DNA of 64,000 nucleotides from Chitinophagaceae bacterium. GTDB taxonomy: Bacteria > Bacteroidota > Bacteroidia > Chitinophagales > Chitinophagaceae. Each line of letters begins with the position of its first letter. Position 1 is the stretch's first letter. The notes beneath the pieces are model-generated. The model searched no databases. It was not told the DNA's origin and saw only the letters and a list, made by a program, of their open reading frames with translations. Below, piece by piece: positions 17,478 through 25,619 of the stretch. The position numbers and the translations under genes are program-made. The stretch is taken from contig CANGIY010000015.1 of assembly GCA_947454235.1 (NCBI GenBank), forward strand, positions 43,624-107,623, given 5' to 3'.

Positions 17478-17485
17478 CAAATCTA
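17478..17485 (-). promoter_or_regulatory. -7 box for the secreted orphan gene
   Basis: On the minus strand TAGATTTG matches TAnnTTTG, 19 bases before the ATG at 17458. Confidence 0.5.
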
Positions 17486-17540
17486 CGGATAATAAAATAC
17501 ACGCTCGTGTTAAACAAACATTCCCTGCAGACCAGAAAAA

Positions 17541-20360
17541 CTACTCCACTTGCAGCATCTGTGTTTCAGAAACTCCGTCAATTGTAAGCACAACTGAGTA
17601 CGTTCCCGGCTTCGATAAGTCAAAATGCCCGTTTGTCGCTTGTATAGCACCAGAGTCCAAAACAAGTCCGCCTAACATATCGTATACTCTAATTCGTAAG
17701 GTTGAATTATTTTGGCCGTCGAGCAAAAAATTCACGGTGCCTGTCGACGGATTTGGATACAATGTATAAGTTTTACGGTTTGGTTCTACACCCTTAACTC
17801 CCCACTCACACTGCCAACAATGCATATTTACCATTACTGTATCATCGCCACAAGGCGAATGTGCGACATAATAAATTTGACAAGTACCTAAGCGACGACC
17901 TGATACGATTCCTGCACTAGATACACCTGCTATTGTGGTATCAGATGAATACCAAATCCCACCCGCAACTGAAGGAATGAGTGTATCAGTAAGCATCAAG
18001 CAAACTGAATCAGGGCCAGTAACAGTAACTCCGCTTATAGCGGTATCTACTATGATTGATGTAGTCGCAGTATCAGCAAAACAAACATTTGAAGCAATAT
18101 AGGAGACTGTAACTGTACCACCGCGCACACCAACTACCCTGCCTGTGGTATCGATGGTCGCAATTGAGGTATCACTCACCGACCAGCTTCCGCCCGACAA
18201 AGTATCTGATACAGTGATAGAATTACCACGGCAAAGTCCTGCTTCACCATTAATAGGTGGCACATTTACCGGAAAACAAACCTGTATTTTCCTTACTGCG
18301 TGATTACCATCGTCAGAAACATAGATATTACCGCACCTGTCGGTCGCAACGCCCGTCTGATTGAACATACTCGCATTGGTAGCAATACCACCATTACCTG
18401 TATAACCCTGAATGGCATTTGATGCAATTGTTGTGATAATACCTGCTGAATTCACTTTTCGCACCCTGTTGTTCGCCCAGTCTGCAATAAAGAAGTTGCC
18501 AAAATTATCAGATGCCACACCAATGGCACCATTGATTTTTGCAGCGGTAGCCGGACCACCATCGCCCGAATAACCGACGGTTCCAGTACCCGCAACAGTG
18601 GTGATGATTCCGCTCCTGTCTATCTTTCTGATTTTACCCGACTCGCACAAGTAAATATTGCCGGCGGTATCAACATCTATATCCCAAACGCTATTGAGTC
18701 GGGCTGCGGTGGCTGCCCCACCATCACCGGTAGTGCCCATTGTGCCTGTTCCTGCAATGGTTGATATCATGCCTCCGGTATCTACTTTTCTGATACGGTA
18801 GTTATTTTGATCGTTGATGTACAAATTGCCTGCACGGTCAACTGCAACACCTCTTGGTGAATTGAAATACGCAGCGGTCGCCGGACCGCCATCACCTGAA
18901 TAGCCCGGACTCCCCACACCAGCTACAGATGTGATAAAACCAGAAGTGCTCACTTTCCTGATGTACCCTGAATTTTCACAGATGAATAAGTTACCTGAAC
19001 GGTCAACAGCAATGCCGCTCAATATTTCAAGACTGGCTGCAGTAGCAGGCCTTAAATCACCCCAGTGGCCCACACGCCAGCTACCTGCAATTGTGGTGAT
19101 AGTTCCATCGGTAGCTACTTTTCTAATTCTGTAATTATCGGCATCAGCGATGTAAATATTCAATGCAGAATCTACTTTTAAACCTATTGGGTGCCTTAGT
19201 TGTGCCGCAGTTGCAGCACCACCATCACCCGAAAATCCAGGGTGTCCCATACCAGCAATAGTAGTAATTATGTGCGCGGTATCAATCTTCCTGATTCTGC
19301 CATTGCGCTCGTCAGTCACATAGATATTGTCGCGGCTGTCTACGTAAACTCTGGTTGGAAAGTACAACGAACTGGTTGTAGCAGCCACACCATCGAATGA
19401 ATAGCCTACTGAAGTATCGCCCGCAACTGTCGTTATAACCGATGTCGTCGCGGTCACTTTTCTTATTCGGTTGTTATCCCGGTCGGCGATATACATATTG
19501 TTCCGTGAGTCAAACGCTACACCCGTTGGGTTCATCAATGCTGCCAACACCGAGGCGCTACCATCACCACTGAAACCCGAAGAGCTTGAACCCGCAACAG
19601 TTGAAATATTACCTGTAGTATTGTCAATTTTACGAATTCTGTTATTGAGCATATCGGCTATGTACAAATTGCCCGATGTATCACAAGCAATGCCGCATGG
19701 CTGGTTGAGCGTTGCAGCAGTTGCAGCACCACCATCGCCTGAAAAACCCGAACTTGAAGTACCACAAACGGTTTCAATAAGTCCTGAAGGTTTTATCTTC
19801 CTGATTCGGTTATTGACAAAATCAGAGATATAAATGTTGCCCGCCCTATCCATGCATATAGCAGAAGGATTATTGATTTTTGCAGCCGTCGCGGCGCCAC
19901 CATCACCCGAAAAACCTGGCAAACCATTACCCGCAATGGTTGTGATGATACCTGATGTGCTTATTTTCCTGATCTTATTGTTGAACCTATCGCAAATAAT
20001 CAACTCACCTGCAGGCGTATAAATCAATCCGTTGGGAGCAAAAACCCTTGCTGCCGTTGCCATCCCCCCGTCACCTGATGCTCCAAAGGCACCATTGCCT
20101 GCAATTGTTGTTATTAGACCAGTAGTACTTATTTTTCTAATGCGATTGTTGTACTGGTCGGCGATATAAAAATTACCTGCCGTGTCCATTGCCATACCCT
20201 CAGCAAAATTCAATTGAGCATTTGTAGCCAGAATGCTATCAGCATTGTAGCCGGCACCACCTTGCCCGGCAACCGTTGAAATAATTTGCCCATCTGTTTG
20301 GCTAGCCAAAAGAAGAAAAACAAACAGAGTATGAGCGAGTTTAATAACGGTACGTTTCAT
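17541..20360 (-). CDS. NHL-repeat secreted protein with T9SS type A sorting domain
   Basis: This 939-residue protein has a signal peptide, then about twelve tandem repeats (residues about 25-690) of 54-60 residues, each carrying variants of TTIAGNGxxGFSGDGGxATAA and GNIYIADxxNNRIRKI. These are NHL β-propeller blades, probably two six-bladed propellers. An Ig-like or BIG2-like region (about 700-850, SVSDTSIATIDTTGRVVGV) follows, then a Por-secretion tail starting YTLYPNPSTGTVNFLL. NHL propellers bind proteins, RNA or carbohydrates; here a surface or secreted role is implied by the tail. The DNA repeats are direct coding repeats and may recombine. Confidence 0.92.
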   Translation of the reverse strand: MKRTVIKLAHTLFVFLLLASQTDGQIISTVAGQGGAGYNADSILATNAQLNFAEGMAMDTAGNFYIADQYNNRIRKISTTGLITTIAGNGAFGASGDGGMATAARVFAPNGLIYTPAGELIICDRFNNKIRKISTSGIITTIAGNGLPGFSGDGGAATAAKINNPSAICMDRAGNIYISDFVNNRIRKIKPSGLIETVCGTSSSGFSGDGGAATAATLNQPCGIACDTSGNLYIADMLNNRIRKIDNTTGNISTVAGSSSSGFSGDGSASVLAALMNPTGVAFDSRNNMYIADRDNNRIRKVTATTSVITTVAGDTSVGYSFDGVAATTSSLYFPTRVYVDSRDNIYVTDERNGRIRKIDTAHIITTIAGMGHPGFSGDGGAATAAQLRHPIGLKVDSALNIYIADADNYRIRKVATDGTITTIAGSWRVGHWGDLRPATAASLEILSGIAVDRSGNLFICENSGYIRKVSTSGFITSVAGVGSPGYSGDGGPATAAYFNSPRGVAVDRAGNLYINDQNNYRIRKVDTGGMISTIAGTGTMGTTGDGGAATAARLNSVWDIDVDTAGNIYLCESGKIRKIDRSGIITTVAGTGTVGYSGDGGPATAAKINGAIGVASDNFGNFFIADWANNRVRKVNSAGIITTIASNAIQGYTGNGGIATNASMFNQTGVATDRCGNIYVSDDGNHAVRKIQVCFPVNVPPINGEAGLCRGNSITVSDTLSGGSWSVSDTSIATIDTTGRVVGVRGGTVTVSYIASNVCFADTATTSIIVDTAISGVTVTGPDSVCLMLTDTLIPSVAGGIWYSSDTTIAGVSSAGIVSGRRLGTCQIYYVAHSPCGDDTVMVNMHCWQCEWGVKGVEPNRKTYTLYPNPSTGTVNFLLDGQNNSTLRIRVYDMLGGLVLDSGAIQATNGHFDLSKPGTYSVVLTIDGVSETQMLQVE

Positions 20361-20559
20361 AGCAATAGTTTCAACAATATTAGTGCAATTTAATCTCTTT
20401 TATACTGTTTAAAAACACGATCGAAAATGTTACATGCCAACTTATTGATTGTCATAAACTTGCGCTAGTCTTCTATTGGCATAGGCAACAAAACGAAATC
20501 CCACCCCAATTTTTTGAGGCGACTGCTATCAATCTAATAATTTTTGAAATTTTAAATTC

Positions 20560-21291
20560 CTAAAACCTATCCTTCGGTGTCCACTTGGTCAATTGTTGTA
20601 CCGTTGCCGACATATCTTTAGGTAATGGAGCTTCCACAGAAACCAATGTACCGTCTTCCTTTTCAAATTCGAGGCGATAGGCATGTAGGGCAAGACGGCT
20701 CAACAGTGGTTTTTCATCCTCTTCGTTTTTAGCAATGTTGTACTTGCGCTTAATTGAGGAAACATAAAACGGTTTGCCATCTCCATAAAGCTCGTCGCAC
20801 ATTATTGGGTGCCCTATTGATTGCATGTGTACCCTGATTTGGTGGGTACGCCCTGTATGAATCTGGAATTGCACCAATGCATACAATGGCCACTGCTGCG
20901 ATACTTTATAATCGGTTACAGCCAGTTTACCCTTTCTGGCAACAATCATTTTGCCGTTTTTGCCGGGGTGTTCAGCAATGTAGTTCTCTATTCTTCCTTC
21001 TTCCGGAACAACTATTCCTGTTACCAAGCCAGCGTAAAATTTACTGACGTCACGCTCCTGAAATTTGGTAGATAAGTCTTTGTGTGTCTCTTCGTTTTTC
21101 GCAAAGCAAATAACACCCGATGTCTCACGGTCTAACCTGTGAATCACCCACACTTTTTCGTGCAGCCTTGCTTCCAGCAACTTATTGAGGCTGGCGAGTT
21201 CGTTGTTAAAACGGTCGGGGATAACCAACAATCCTGCCGGTTTGTTGACAATAATCAGGTCGTCGTCTTCGAAAAGTATGTCGAGTTTCAT
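20560..21291 (-). CDS. RluA family pseudouridine synthase
   Basis: This 243-residue enzyme isomerises uridine to pseudouridine in rRNA or tRNA. It carries ILFEDDDLIIVNKPAGLLVIP, then VHRLDRETSGVICFAKN with the catalytic aspartate (HRLDxxTSG), and FQIHTGRTHQIRVHM. There is no S4 domain, so it resembles the RluA/TruC group. The ATG at 21291 is preferred because it lies just after the ybeY stop; the longer frame would overlap that gene. It is the downstream partner of ybeY in a two-gene operon. The target site cannot be assigned. Confidence 0.93.
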   Translation of the reverse strand: MKLDILFEDDDLIIVNKPAGLLVIPDRFNNELASLNKLLEARLHEKVWVIHRLDRETSGVICFAKNEETHKDLSTKFQERDVSKFYAGLVTGIVVPEEGRIENYIAEHPGKNGKMIVARKGKLAVTDYKVSQQWPLYALVQFQIHTGRTHQIRVHMQSIGHPIMCDELYGDGKPFYVSSIKRKYNIAKNEEDEKPLLSRLALHAYRLEFEKEDGTLVSVEAPLPKDMSATVQQLTKWTPKDRF

Positions 21292-21296
21292 TGTTC

Positions 21297-21731
21297 TTAT
21301 TTTTCTATTCCGTACTGTTGAAGGCAAATATCTTCCTGACGGTGCATTTCTTCTTTTAAGGCAGGTTTTTTATCGTTGAAGCCGCAAAGATGCAAAGCCC
21401 CGTGAAAAATAACCCTGTGTAATTCATGCAAAAAGCTCACTTTAAATTTGTCGGCATTTTCGCGAATTCGTTCAACACTTATATACATCTCGCCCACCAT
21501 TTCAGTGTCTTTCTCCGATAGTTCGAATGTGATGATATCGGTGTAAGTATCATGATCGAGAAATTGCTGATTCATGTCAATAAGAAAGGCATCAGTGCAA
21601 AAAATGTAAGTCAGGCTTACTTTTTTGACTTCCTTACGATGACTTTTCACCAATTCAGTCAGGAAATTTCCCAGCTTACGCTTGTCTTTTAGTCCTGATG
21701 CGATGTCCTGGTCATGAAACGATACTGCCAT
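21297..21731 (-). CDS. ybeY: rRNA maturation RNase YbeY
   Basis: This 144-residue protein is the metal-dependent endoribonuclease involved in 16S rRNA 3' end maturation and ribosome quality control. It shows DTYTDIITFEL and the zinc site HGALHLCGFND. The third ligand position holds Asp instead of the usual His of HxxxHxxGYxH, and I recall HLCGYxD variants in other Bacteroidota. It ends 5 bases before rluA. A TA-rich TTTG element close upstream may be its promoter, with one base less than the -7 consensus spacing. Confidence 0.93.
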   Translation of the reverse strand: MAVSFHDQDIASGLKDKRKLGNFLTELVKSHRKEVKKVSLTYIFCTDAFLIDMNQQFLDHDTYTDIITFELSEKDTEMVGEMYISVERIRENADKFKVSFLHELHRVIFHGALHLCGFNDKKPALKEEMHRQEDICLQQYGIEK

Positions 21732-21771
21732 GCTGCAATTTTTTGCAAAGTACGGTAATGTTCCCGTAACA

Positions 21772-22731
21772 TCAGTTTGATTTTAAGTAGAAGGTTGCCC
21801 GAGTGCTTGTTTCTCTGCCGTGTGCCTTCTTCCTAACTCGTTTTGAATTACCGTGAAACTGGAAGTCTCCATTTGAACGTGGCTTTTTTGCTACATCTTC
21901 AACACACAAAAATACTCCGGGGTTCATTTCTAATACTGTACCCAAATTTCTTGTTGCCTTCTTATCAATGATGTGATTTCTACCTATAAACATCACAAAT
22001 TTGGAATTGCTTTGCTCCCTTTTTGCAATATCGAGATTGTAGTAGATGTCACTATCCCGATTGTTGTAATGCTCAAAGGATACCTGATTATGCAGTGCAG
22101 CACACACTAAAGGATAGTTTGGACCAAAAACATTTCGATAGTCAGCATCGTTTTTTTCCAAGTCACCCTTGAATCGTTGAACTACTTTCGCCAGTGTATC
22201 GCTGTTGACATCCGCCACTTTCTCCGTGTCTAGGAAACTCATTGTGGCACGAATTGCATCGGGGTAATTGTGAGTGACCTTCTGAAATTGCAAAAACTTG
22301 AGTAGTTCCAACCGTTCAAAATCAAACCCACTGATGGTCAGTTTGTTCTTACAGGTTTTGTTGTATTCGTAGAGTTCGTGCCAAAAAGTTTTGTCTTCAG
22401 CCTTTCGGTAAAAAACCAGCTTTGGCGAAGTAACCCAAGTAGTATCACCGGTTTGCAGGTATTGATTGTACAACCAAGCCGCACCCTTCCCAATCTCCAG
22501 AAACACCTCGTTTATACCTTCTTTCTCGTTCAAGTATTTTATCAACCCCAATCTGGCACTCATTGTTTGTGGCTCATCGTGCATCTCTCCAAAAACATAA
22601 AAATGATACCCCGAAAGCAAAGGAATATCATCAGGCAATTGGTCGCAGCGGGAAAAACTGATAGAATCCTGAGCACAGAGTTGGGTGAAACTCAGCAATA
22701 GAAATACCAATGAAAAAACGATCCGCCCCAT
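21772..22731 (-). CDS. secreted EreA/ChaN-like protein (tentative)
   Basis: This 319-residue protein starts with a signal peptide (ATG at 22731, cleavage near LCAQ). Its body has YVFGEMHDEPQTMSARL and EVFLEIGKGAAWLYNQYL, the pattern seen in the erythromycin esterase-like and ChaN-like superfamily, where GE-x-H and a later Glu line the active site. It ends with a basic tail rich in Arg and Lys. The longer frame to 22818 overlaps the upstream transferase and is not preferred. It begins 5 bases after that transferase stops, so it is co-transcribed. Enzyme activity is unproven. Confidence 0.6.
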   Translation of the reverse strand: MGRIVFSLVFLLLSFTQLCAQDSISFSRCDQLPDDIPLLSGYHFYVFGEMHDEPQTMSARLGLIKYLNEKEGINEVFLEIGKGAAWLYNQYLQTGDTTWVTSPKLVFYRKAEDKTFWHELYEYNKTCKNKLTISGFDFERLELLKFLQFQKVTHNYPDAIRATMSFLDTEKVADVNSDTLAKVVQRFKGDLEKNDADYRNVFGPNYPLVCAALHNQVSFEHYNNRDSDIYYNLDIAKREQSNSKFVMFIGRNHIIDKKATRNLGTVLEMNPGVFLCVEDVAKKPRSNGDFQFHGNSKRVRKKAHGRETSTRATFYLKSN

Positions 22732-22736
22732 AAATC

Positions 22737-23804
22737 TTATGATTTTTTGGGCGAAGCAGATGCCCATTTGGTGGCTACTAACGATGGAATTGTGATGAAC
22801 GGCACAAACAACCACCACTCAAGAAAACGAAAATACCATGCGCCAACAATAGTCACCAAATGAACCATAACAATAAAGGCTGTAGCCCTTGCATGGTTCA
22901 AACCCTTGTCTAACAAGTAATAATGTAAATGCCGTCTATCGGCTTTGAGCGGAGAAATACCTTTGGAAGCCCGCACGAAAAATACCCTTAGTGCATCGAA
23001 AACAGGGAACAGCAACACCGCTAGAGTTAGCTTCATTGCATCGGAAGGGGTTATGTACGTTTCAAGAGGGTAAGGGATGTGGTTGGTGGTTTTCACCAGC
23101 ATGGCCATGAACGACCACACCCAAAAACCTGCCATCATTGAGCCTGTATCGCCCATGTAAATTTTTGCCGGTTCAAAATTATAGTACAGCAATCCGCCCG
23201 TAGCACCCGCCAAAGCAAGTGCTGCTACTGCCCCTCCATGGTTACCTGTAAACCACAACAAAGGTGCAGCAATCCCTACGCTTACAATAGTGAGTAGGCA
23301 TGCCAACCCATCGATACCATCAATGAAATTGAAAACATTAATGAAGAAGGCACACAGGAAAGATGTAATTGCTACCCCAGCCCAATATGGCACCTCTTCA
23401 ATACCAAACAACCCCTGAAAAGAATGGATTTCCAACCCCGTGAAATAGACACCGACAAACGCCGCGATGAACTGCGCTGCCAGCTTTTTTTCGGGGCGCA
23501 TGTTCATGATATCGTCGTAGATACCTGTGAAAAACAAGATGGATGACGAAATAATGAGAAAATTCCAGCCCGGTACGATTGTACCTGCAAACAATGAAGC
23601 CACAGCCACAAAACCAATAAAAATCCCAATACCCCCTAAACTCGGAATCTGCTCTCCGTGAATTTTGCGAATATTATCGGGGATATCGTAAATCTTACGT
23701 TTTTGGGTAATGAAAATCACCTTTTTCACTGCATACAACCCAATCACCAATGCAAGCAGGGGCGACAGCAGCAGTAAAACAGAATCAGAAAAAGGTAATT
23801 GCAT
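22737..23804 (-). CDS. WecA/MraY family polyprenyl-phosphate sugar-1-phosphate transferase
   Basis: This 355-residue membrane protein with about ten predicted helices transfers a phospho-sugar to undecaprenyl phosphate, starting synthesis of a surface glycan. Family motifs are IPSLGGIG, the YDD pair near residue 97, NFIDGIDGLA at about 159-168, MGDTGSMMAGF, and the cytoplasmic RRHLHYYLL loop. Spacing and the long C-terminal helices fit the WecA/TagO group more than MraY, and murein operon neighbours are absent. A -7 box precedes it. The downstream EreA/ChaN-like gene follows after 5 bases. Confidence 0.88.
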   Translation of the reverse strand: MQLPFSDSVLLLLSPLLALVIGLYAVKKVIFITQKRKIYDIPDNIRKIHGEQIPSLGGIGIFIGFVAVASLFAGTIVPGWNFLIISSSILFFTGIYDDIMNMRPEKKLAAQFIAAFVGVYFTGLEIHSFQGLFGIEEVPYWAGVAITSFLCAFFINVFNFIDGIDGLACLLTIVSVGIAAPLLWFTGNHGGAVAALALAGATGGLLYYNFEPAKIYMGDTGSMMAGFWVWSFMAMLVKTTNHIPYPLETYITPSDAMKLTLAVLLFPVFDALRVFFVRASKGISPLKADRRHLHYYLLDKGLNHARATAFIVMVHLVTIVGAWYFRFLEWWLFVPFITIPSLVATKWASASPKKS

Positions 23805-23858
23805 GTATGTTGGTTAATAAACGCCCATTTCATTTCAAGATTGTATAAAATGGGGATG

Positions 23859-23866
23859 CAAAAATA
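23859..23866 (-). promoter_or_regulatory. -7 box for the WecA-like gene
   Basis: On the minus strand TATTTTTG matches TAnnTTTG, 54 bases before the ATG at 23804. Confidence 0.4.
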
Positions 23867-24017
23867 TCAGATGTTTTGTTCTGTTATGCTGTGACCTTGT
23901 AAAAATATTGCACTACAAGAAAAGTAGAATACAGAATTGTCGGATTAATTTTTCGTGAATAAATATCGAATTCAGATTTCATTAAGGGCTAGCGAAATTC
24001 CTAGTCTGGAACAGCAT

Positions 24018-24734
24018 TTAAAACGAAAAATTGTTTTTTATCGTTTCAAAAATTTTAATTTCATCCCATCTTTTTTGCTTCAATTTGTTAGGTCTTGCCG
24101 CGGGGTGGTAAAGGCAAATTACGTTTTTGTCGTTTATTTTTTGTAAGATCTGCTTTTTACTGCCAAATTTGGCCCCTAATATTTGCGAATCAACAAATGC
24201 TGAAATAACTGAATTACCACAAAGTAAAATCAAGTCAGGTTTTATTGCCTCGATTTGAAGCTCCAATATGTCTTTGTTTTGTTTGGCAGTATTATAAATT
24301 AAATTATTATCTTGTTCACTTTGTCTATTAGACGACTTTTTTACATTTATCCAAGCGATTTTTTGCAATGTTTCGAACCCTTTTTCCTTATTGAAAATAG
24401 AATTTGTTTGTTGATATTCCGTCATATTCGAGGCGTTTAACAGGTTGAATGAGAGCTTTAAGACATTTTTCATTGTTCTGGATTTCCAATGAGAGCTGAA
24501 AATCTTCTTTTTTCTTTCAATTGGATATTGTTCTTCCACTTCGATATTAATAAAAGGCCATATTGCCTTATCATATCCCTCAGAAAGTACGAAAAGCAAT
24601 TTTAGTTTTTGCTCTGCGTAAATAGCTGGATTTTTTATACCATCCAAAATATAACCTTTACCTGATTCAGGCATATTCGTTAATAGTTTTATTATCTTTT
24701 GATTGCACTCCCTGTATGAGTTAAGGTCAAACAT
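24018..24734 (-). CDS. uracil-DNA glycosylase-like hypothetical protein (tentative)
   Basis: This 238-residue protein is Lys/Asn/Ile-rich and encoded by visibly AT-rich DNA compared with its neighbours. Two segments recall the uracil-DNA glycosylase superfamily: IKPDLILLCGNSVISAF in the second half and VICLYHPAARPNKLKQKR near the C-terminus, matching the LG-x and HPA motifs of family 4/6 enzymes. The N-terminal LLFVLSEGYD is a poor match to the first UDG motif. It stands divergent from the kinase-like gene across a region with two inverted repeats. DNA repair or a phage-related role is a guess from the fold similarity. Confidence 0.6.
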   Translation of the reverse strand: MFDLNSYRECNQKIIKLLTNMPESGKGYILDGIKNPAIYAEQKLKLLFVLSEGYDKAIWPFINIEVEEQYPIERKKKIFSSHWKSRTMKNVLKLSFNLLNASNMTEYQQTNSIFNKEKGFETLQKIAWINVKKSSNRQSEQDNNLIYNTAKQNKDILELQIEAIKPDLILLCGNSVISAFVDSQILGAKFGSKKQILQKINDKNVICLYHPAARPNKLKQKRWDEIKIFETIKNNFSF

Positions 24735-24798
24735 AGTTTCTTGTGTTAAGTGAATATAAATTTACAAGTAAAATTGTTGACTTTGGAAATCGCCTTCG

Positions 24799-24806
24799 CA
24801 AATATA
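24799..24806 (-). promoter_or_regulatory. -7 box for the UDG-like gene
   Basis: On the minus strand TATATTTG matches TAnnTTTG, 64 bases before the ATG at 24734 and 10 bases from the nearest inverted repeat. Confidence 0.5.
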
Positions 24807-24816
24807 TTTGTTCTAC

Positions 24817-24867
24817 TTATTGTCATTTTTCGACAATAACCCATCTTATTGTCGTTTTTTGACAATA
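24817..24867. promoter_or_regulatory. two tandem inverted repeats (operator-like)
   Basis: TTATTGTC-N7-GACAATAA occurs at 24817-24839. A second copy, TTATTGTC-N7-GACAATA, occurs at 24846-24867, offset by 29 bases. They sit between the divergent UDG-like and kinase-like genes, next to the -7 box at 24799-24806. Two spaced dyads of the same sequence look like binding sites for a dimeric repressor, although the hairpins could also act in RNA. Confidence 0.6.
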
Positions 24868-24900
24868 GAAGCGAAACAATCAAAACTGTGTTTCTCGAAC

Positions 24901-24965
24901 ATCGAATAACTTATCCTCCTCCCAAACAATTTCAATCCCCCTATCCCGACAACAGCGTAATTTCG
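24901..24965 (+). repeat. 65-bp upstream repeat, copy 1
   Basis: This region matches 25526-25590 at 55 of 65 positions without gaps, with a 22-base identical core at 24928-24949. It ends in a TAATTTCG word 16 bases before the kinase-like ATG, possibly a variant -7 box. Confidence 0.85.
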
Positions 24966-24981
24966 GGTTCAAAATTAAGTC

Positions 24982-25500
24982 ATGAAGTGCCCTAGACATC
25001 TTTCAGCCGGTGCAAATAATGAGGTAATTGCCATCAATGAAACAGAAGTTGCAAAACTGTTTTCAGGAGATACTCGTTCAGATATTGGCTCAGAAGCTGA
25101 AAAGATGAAGTTTGCTAATGCAATCAATGGACTTGTAGTACAATTTATAAGAATTGACTTTGACGAAGCCCTGCAATCAGAGCGACTGGTTATGGAACGC
25201 ATTTATCCGATTGACTATCGAGCTTATGAGTTTGAAAAACGTGAGTTATGGTTTGATGTATTTAAAGATGAACTTCAACAGTTACATATAGCGGGATTTG
25301 TGCATCGCCACTTAAAACGCCAATCGAACATTAGTGGCGATAAATACGATAATATTCTCCTTACTAATACCGGACTTCGCTTGATTGATGTGGGTATTTC
25401 AGCACTGAAATCACAAGTAGGCGACGATTTATTTAATAGATATGTTGCGATTGAACTCGAAGAACTGGAACAGTTCAGGGTCTACTTTTTGAATAGGTAG
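24982..25500 (+). CDS. miniature protein kinase-like protein
   Basis: This 172-residue protein shows a compressed kinase fold: a possible ATP-binding lysine in EVAKLF (K25), GSEAEKM as a candidate helix-C glutamate, a catalytic-loop-like FVHRHLKRQSNISGDKYDNILLT (residues 107-128, HRH in place of HRD), and LRLIDVG (D136) in the position of DFG. The C-terminal lobe is almost missing, so it is much shorter than normal kinases and closer to lipid or aminoglycoside kinase-like minimal forms. The asparagine after Asp in YDN fits metal binding. It is a single gene flanked by two copies of a 65-bp repeat, implying mobility or duplication. Confidence 0.65.
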   Translation: MKCPRHLSAGANNEVIAINETEVAKLFSGDTRSDIGSEAEKMKFANAINGLVVQFIRIDFDEALQSERLVMERIYPIDYRAYEFEKRELWFDVFKDELQQLHIAGFVHRHLKRQSNISGDKYDNILLTNTGLRLIDVGISALKSQVGDDLFNRYVAIELEELEQFRVYFLNR

Positions 25501-25525
25501 TAAAGAGCTACTATTCCGCTATTGT

Positions 25526-25590
25526 ATCGAAAAACTTCTCCTCCCACAATATAATTTCAATCCCCCTATCCCGAAAACTGCGTAAATTCG
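25526..25590 (+). repeat. 65-bp upstream repeat, copy 2
   Basis: This second copy, with a 22-base identical core at 25553-25574, lies upstream of kmo and ends in TAAATTCG at 25583-25590, 29 bases before the kmo ATG. Together the copies bracket the kinase-like gene as direct repeats. Confidence 0.85.
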
Positions 25591-25619
25591 CGGCATCTCA
25601 ATCAAACCAAAATCTTTCT

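Noticed and set aside
17541..20360. periodic repeats that might be read as a CRISPR array
   Set aside because: The period is about 170 bases, follows the codon frame and encodes NHL blades; there are no uniform short repeats with unique spacers.
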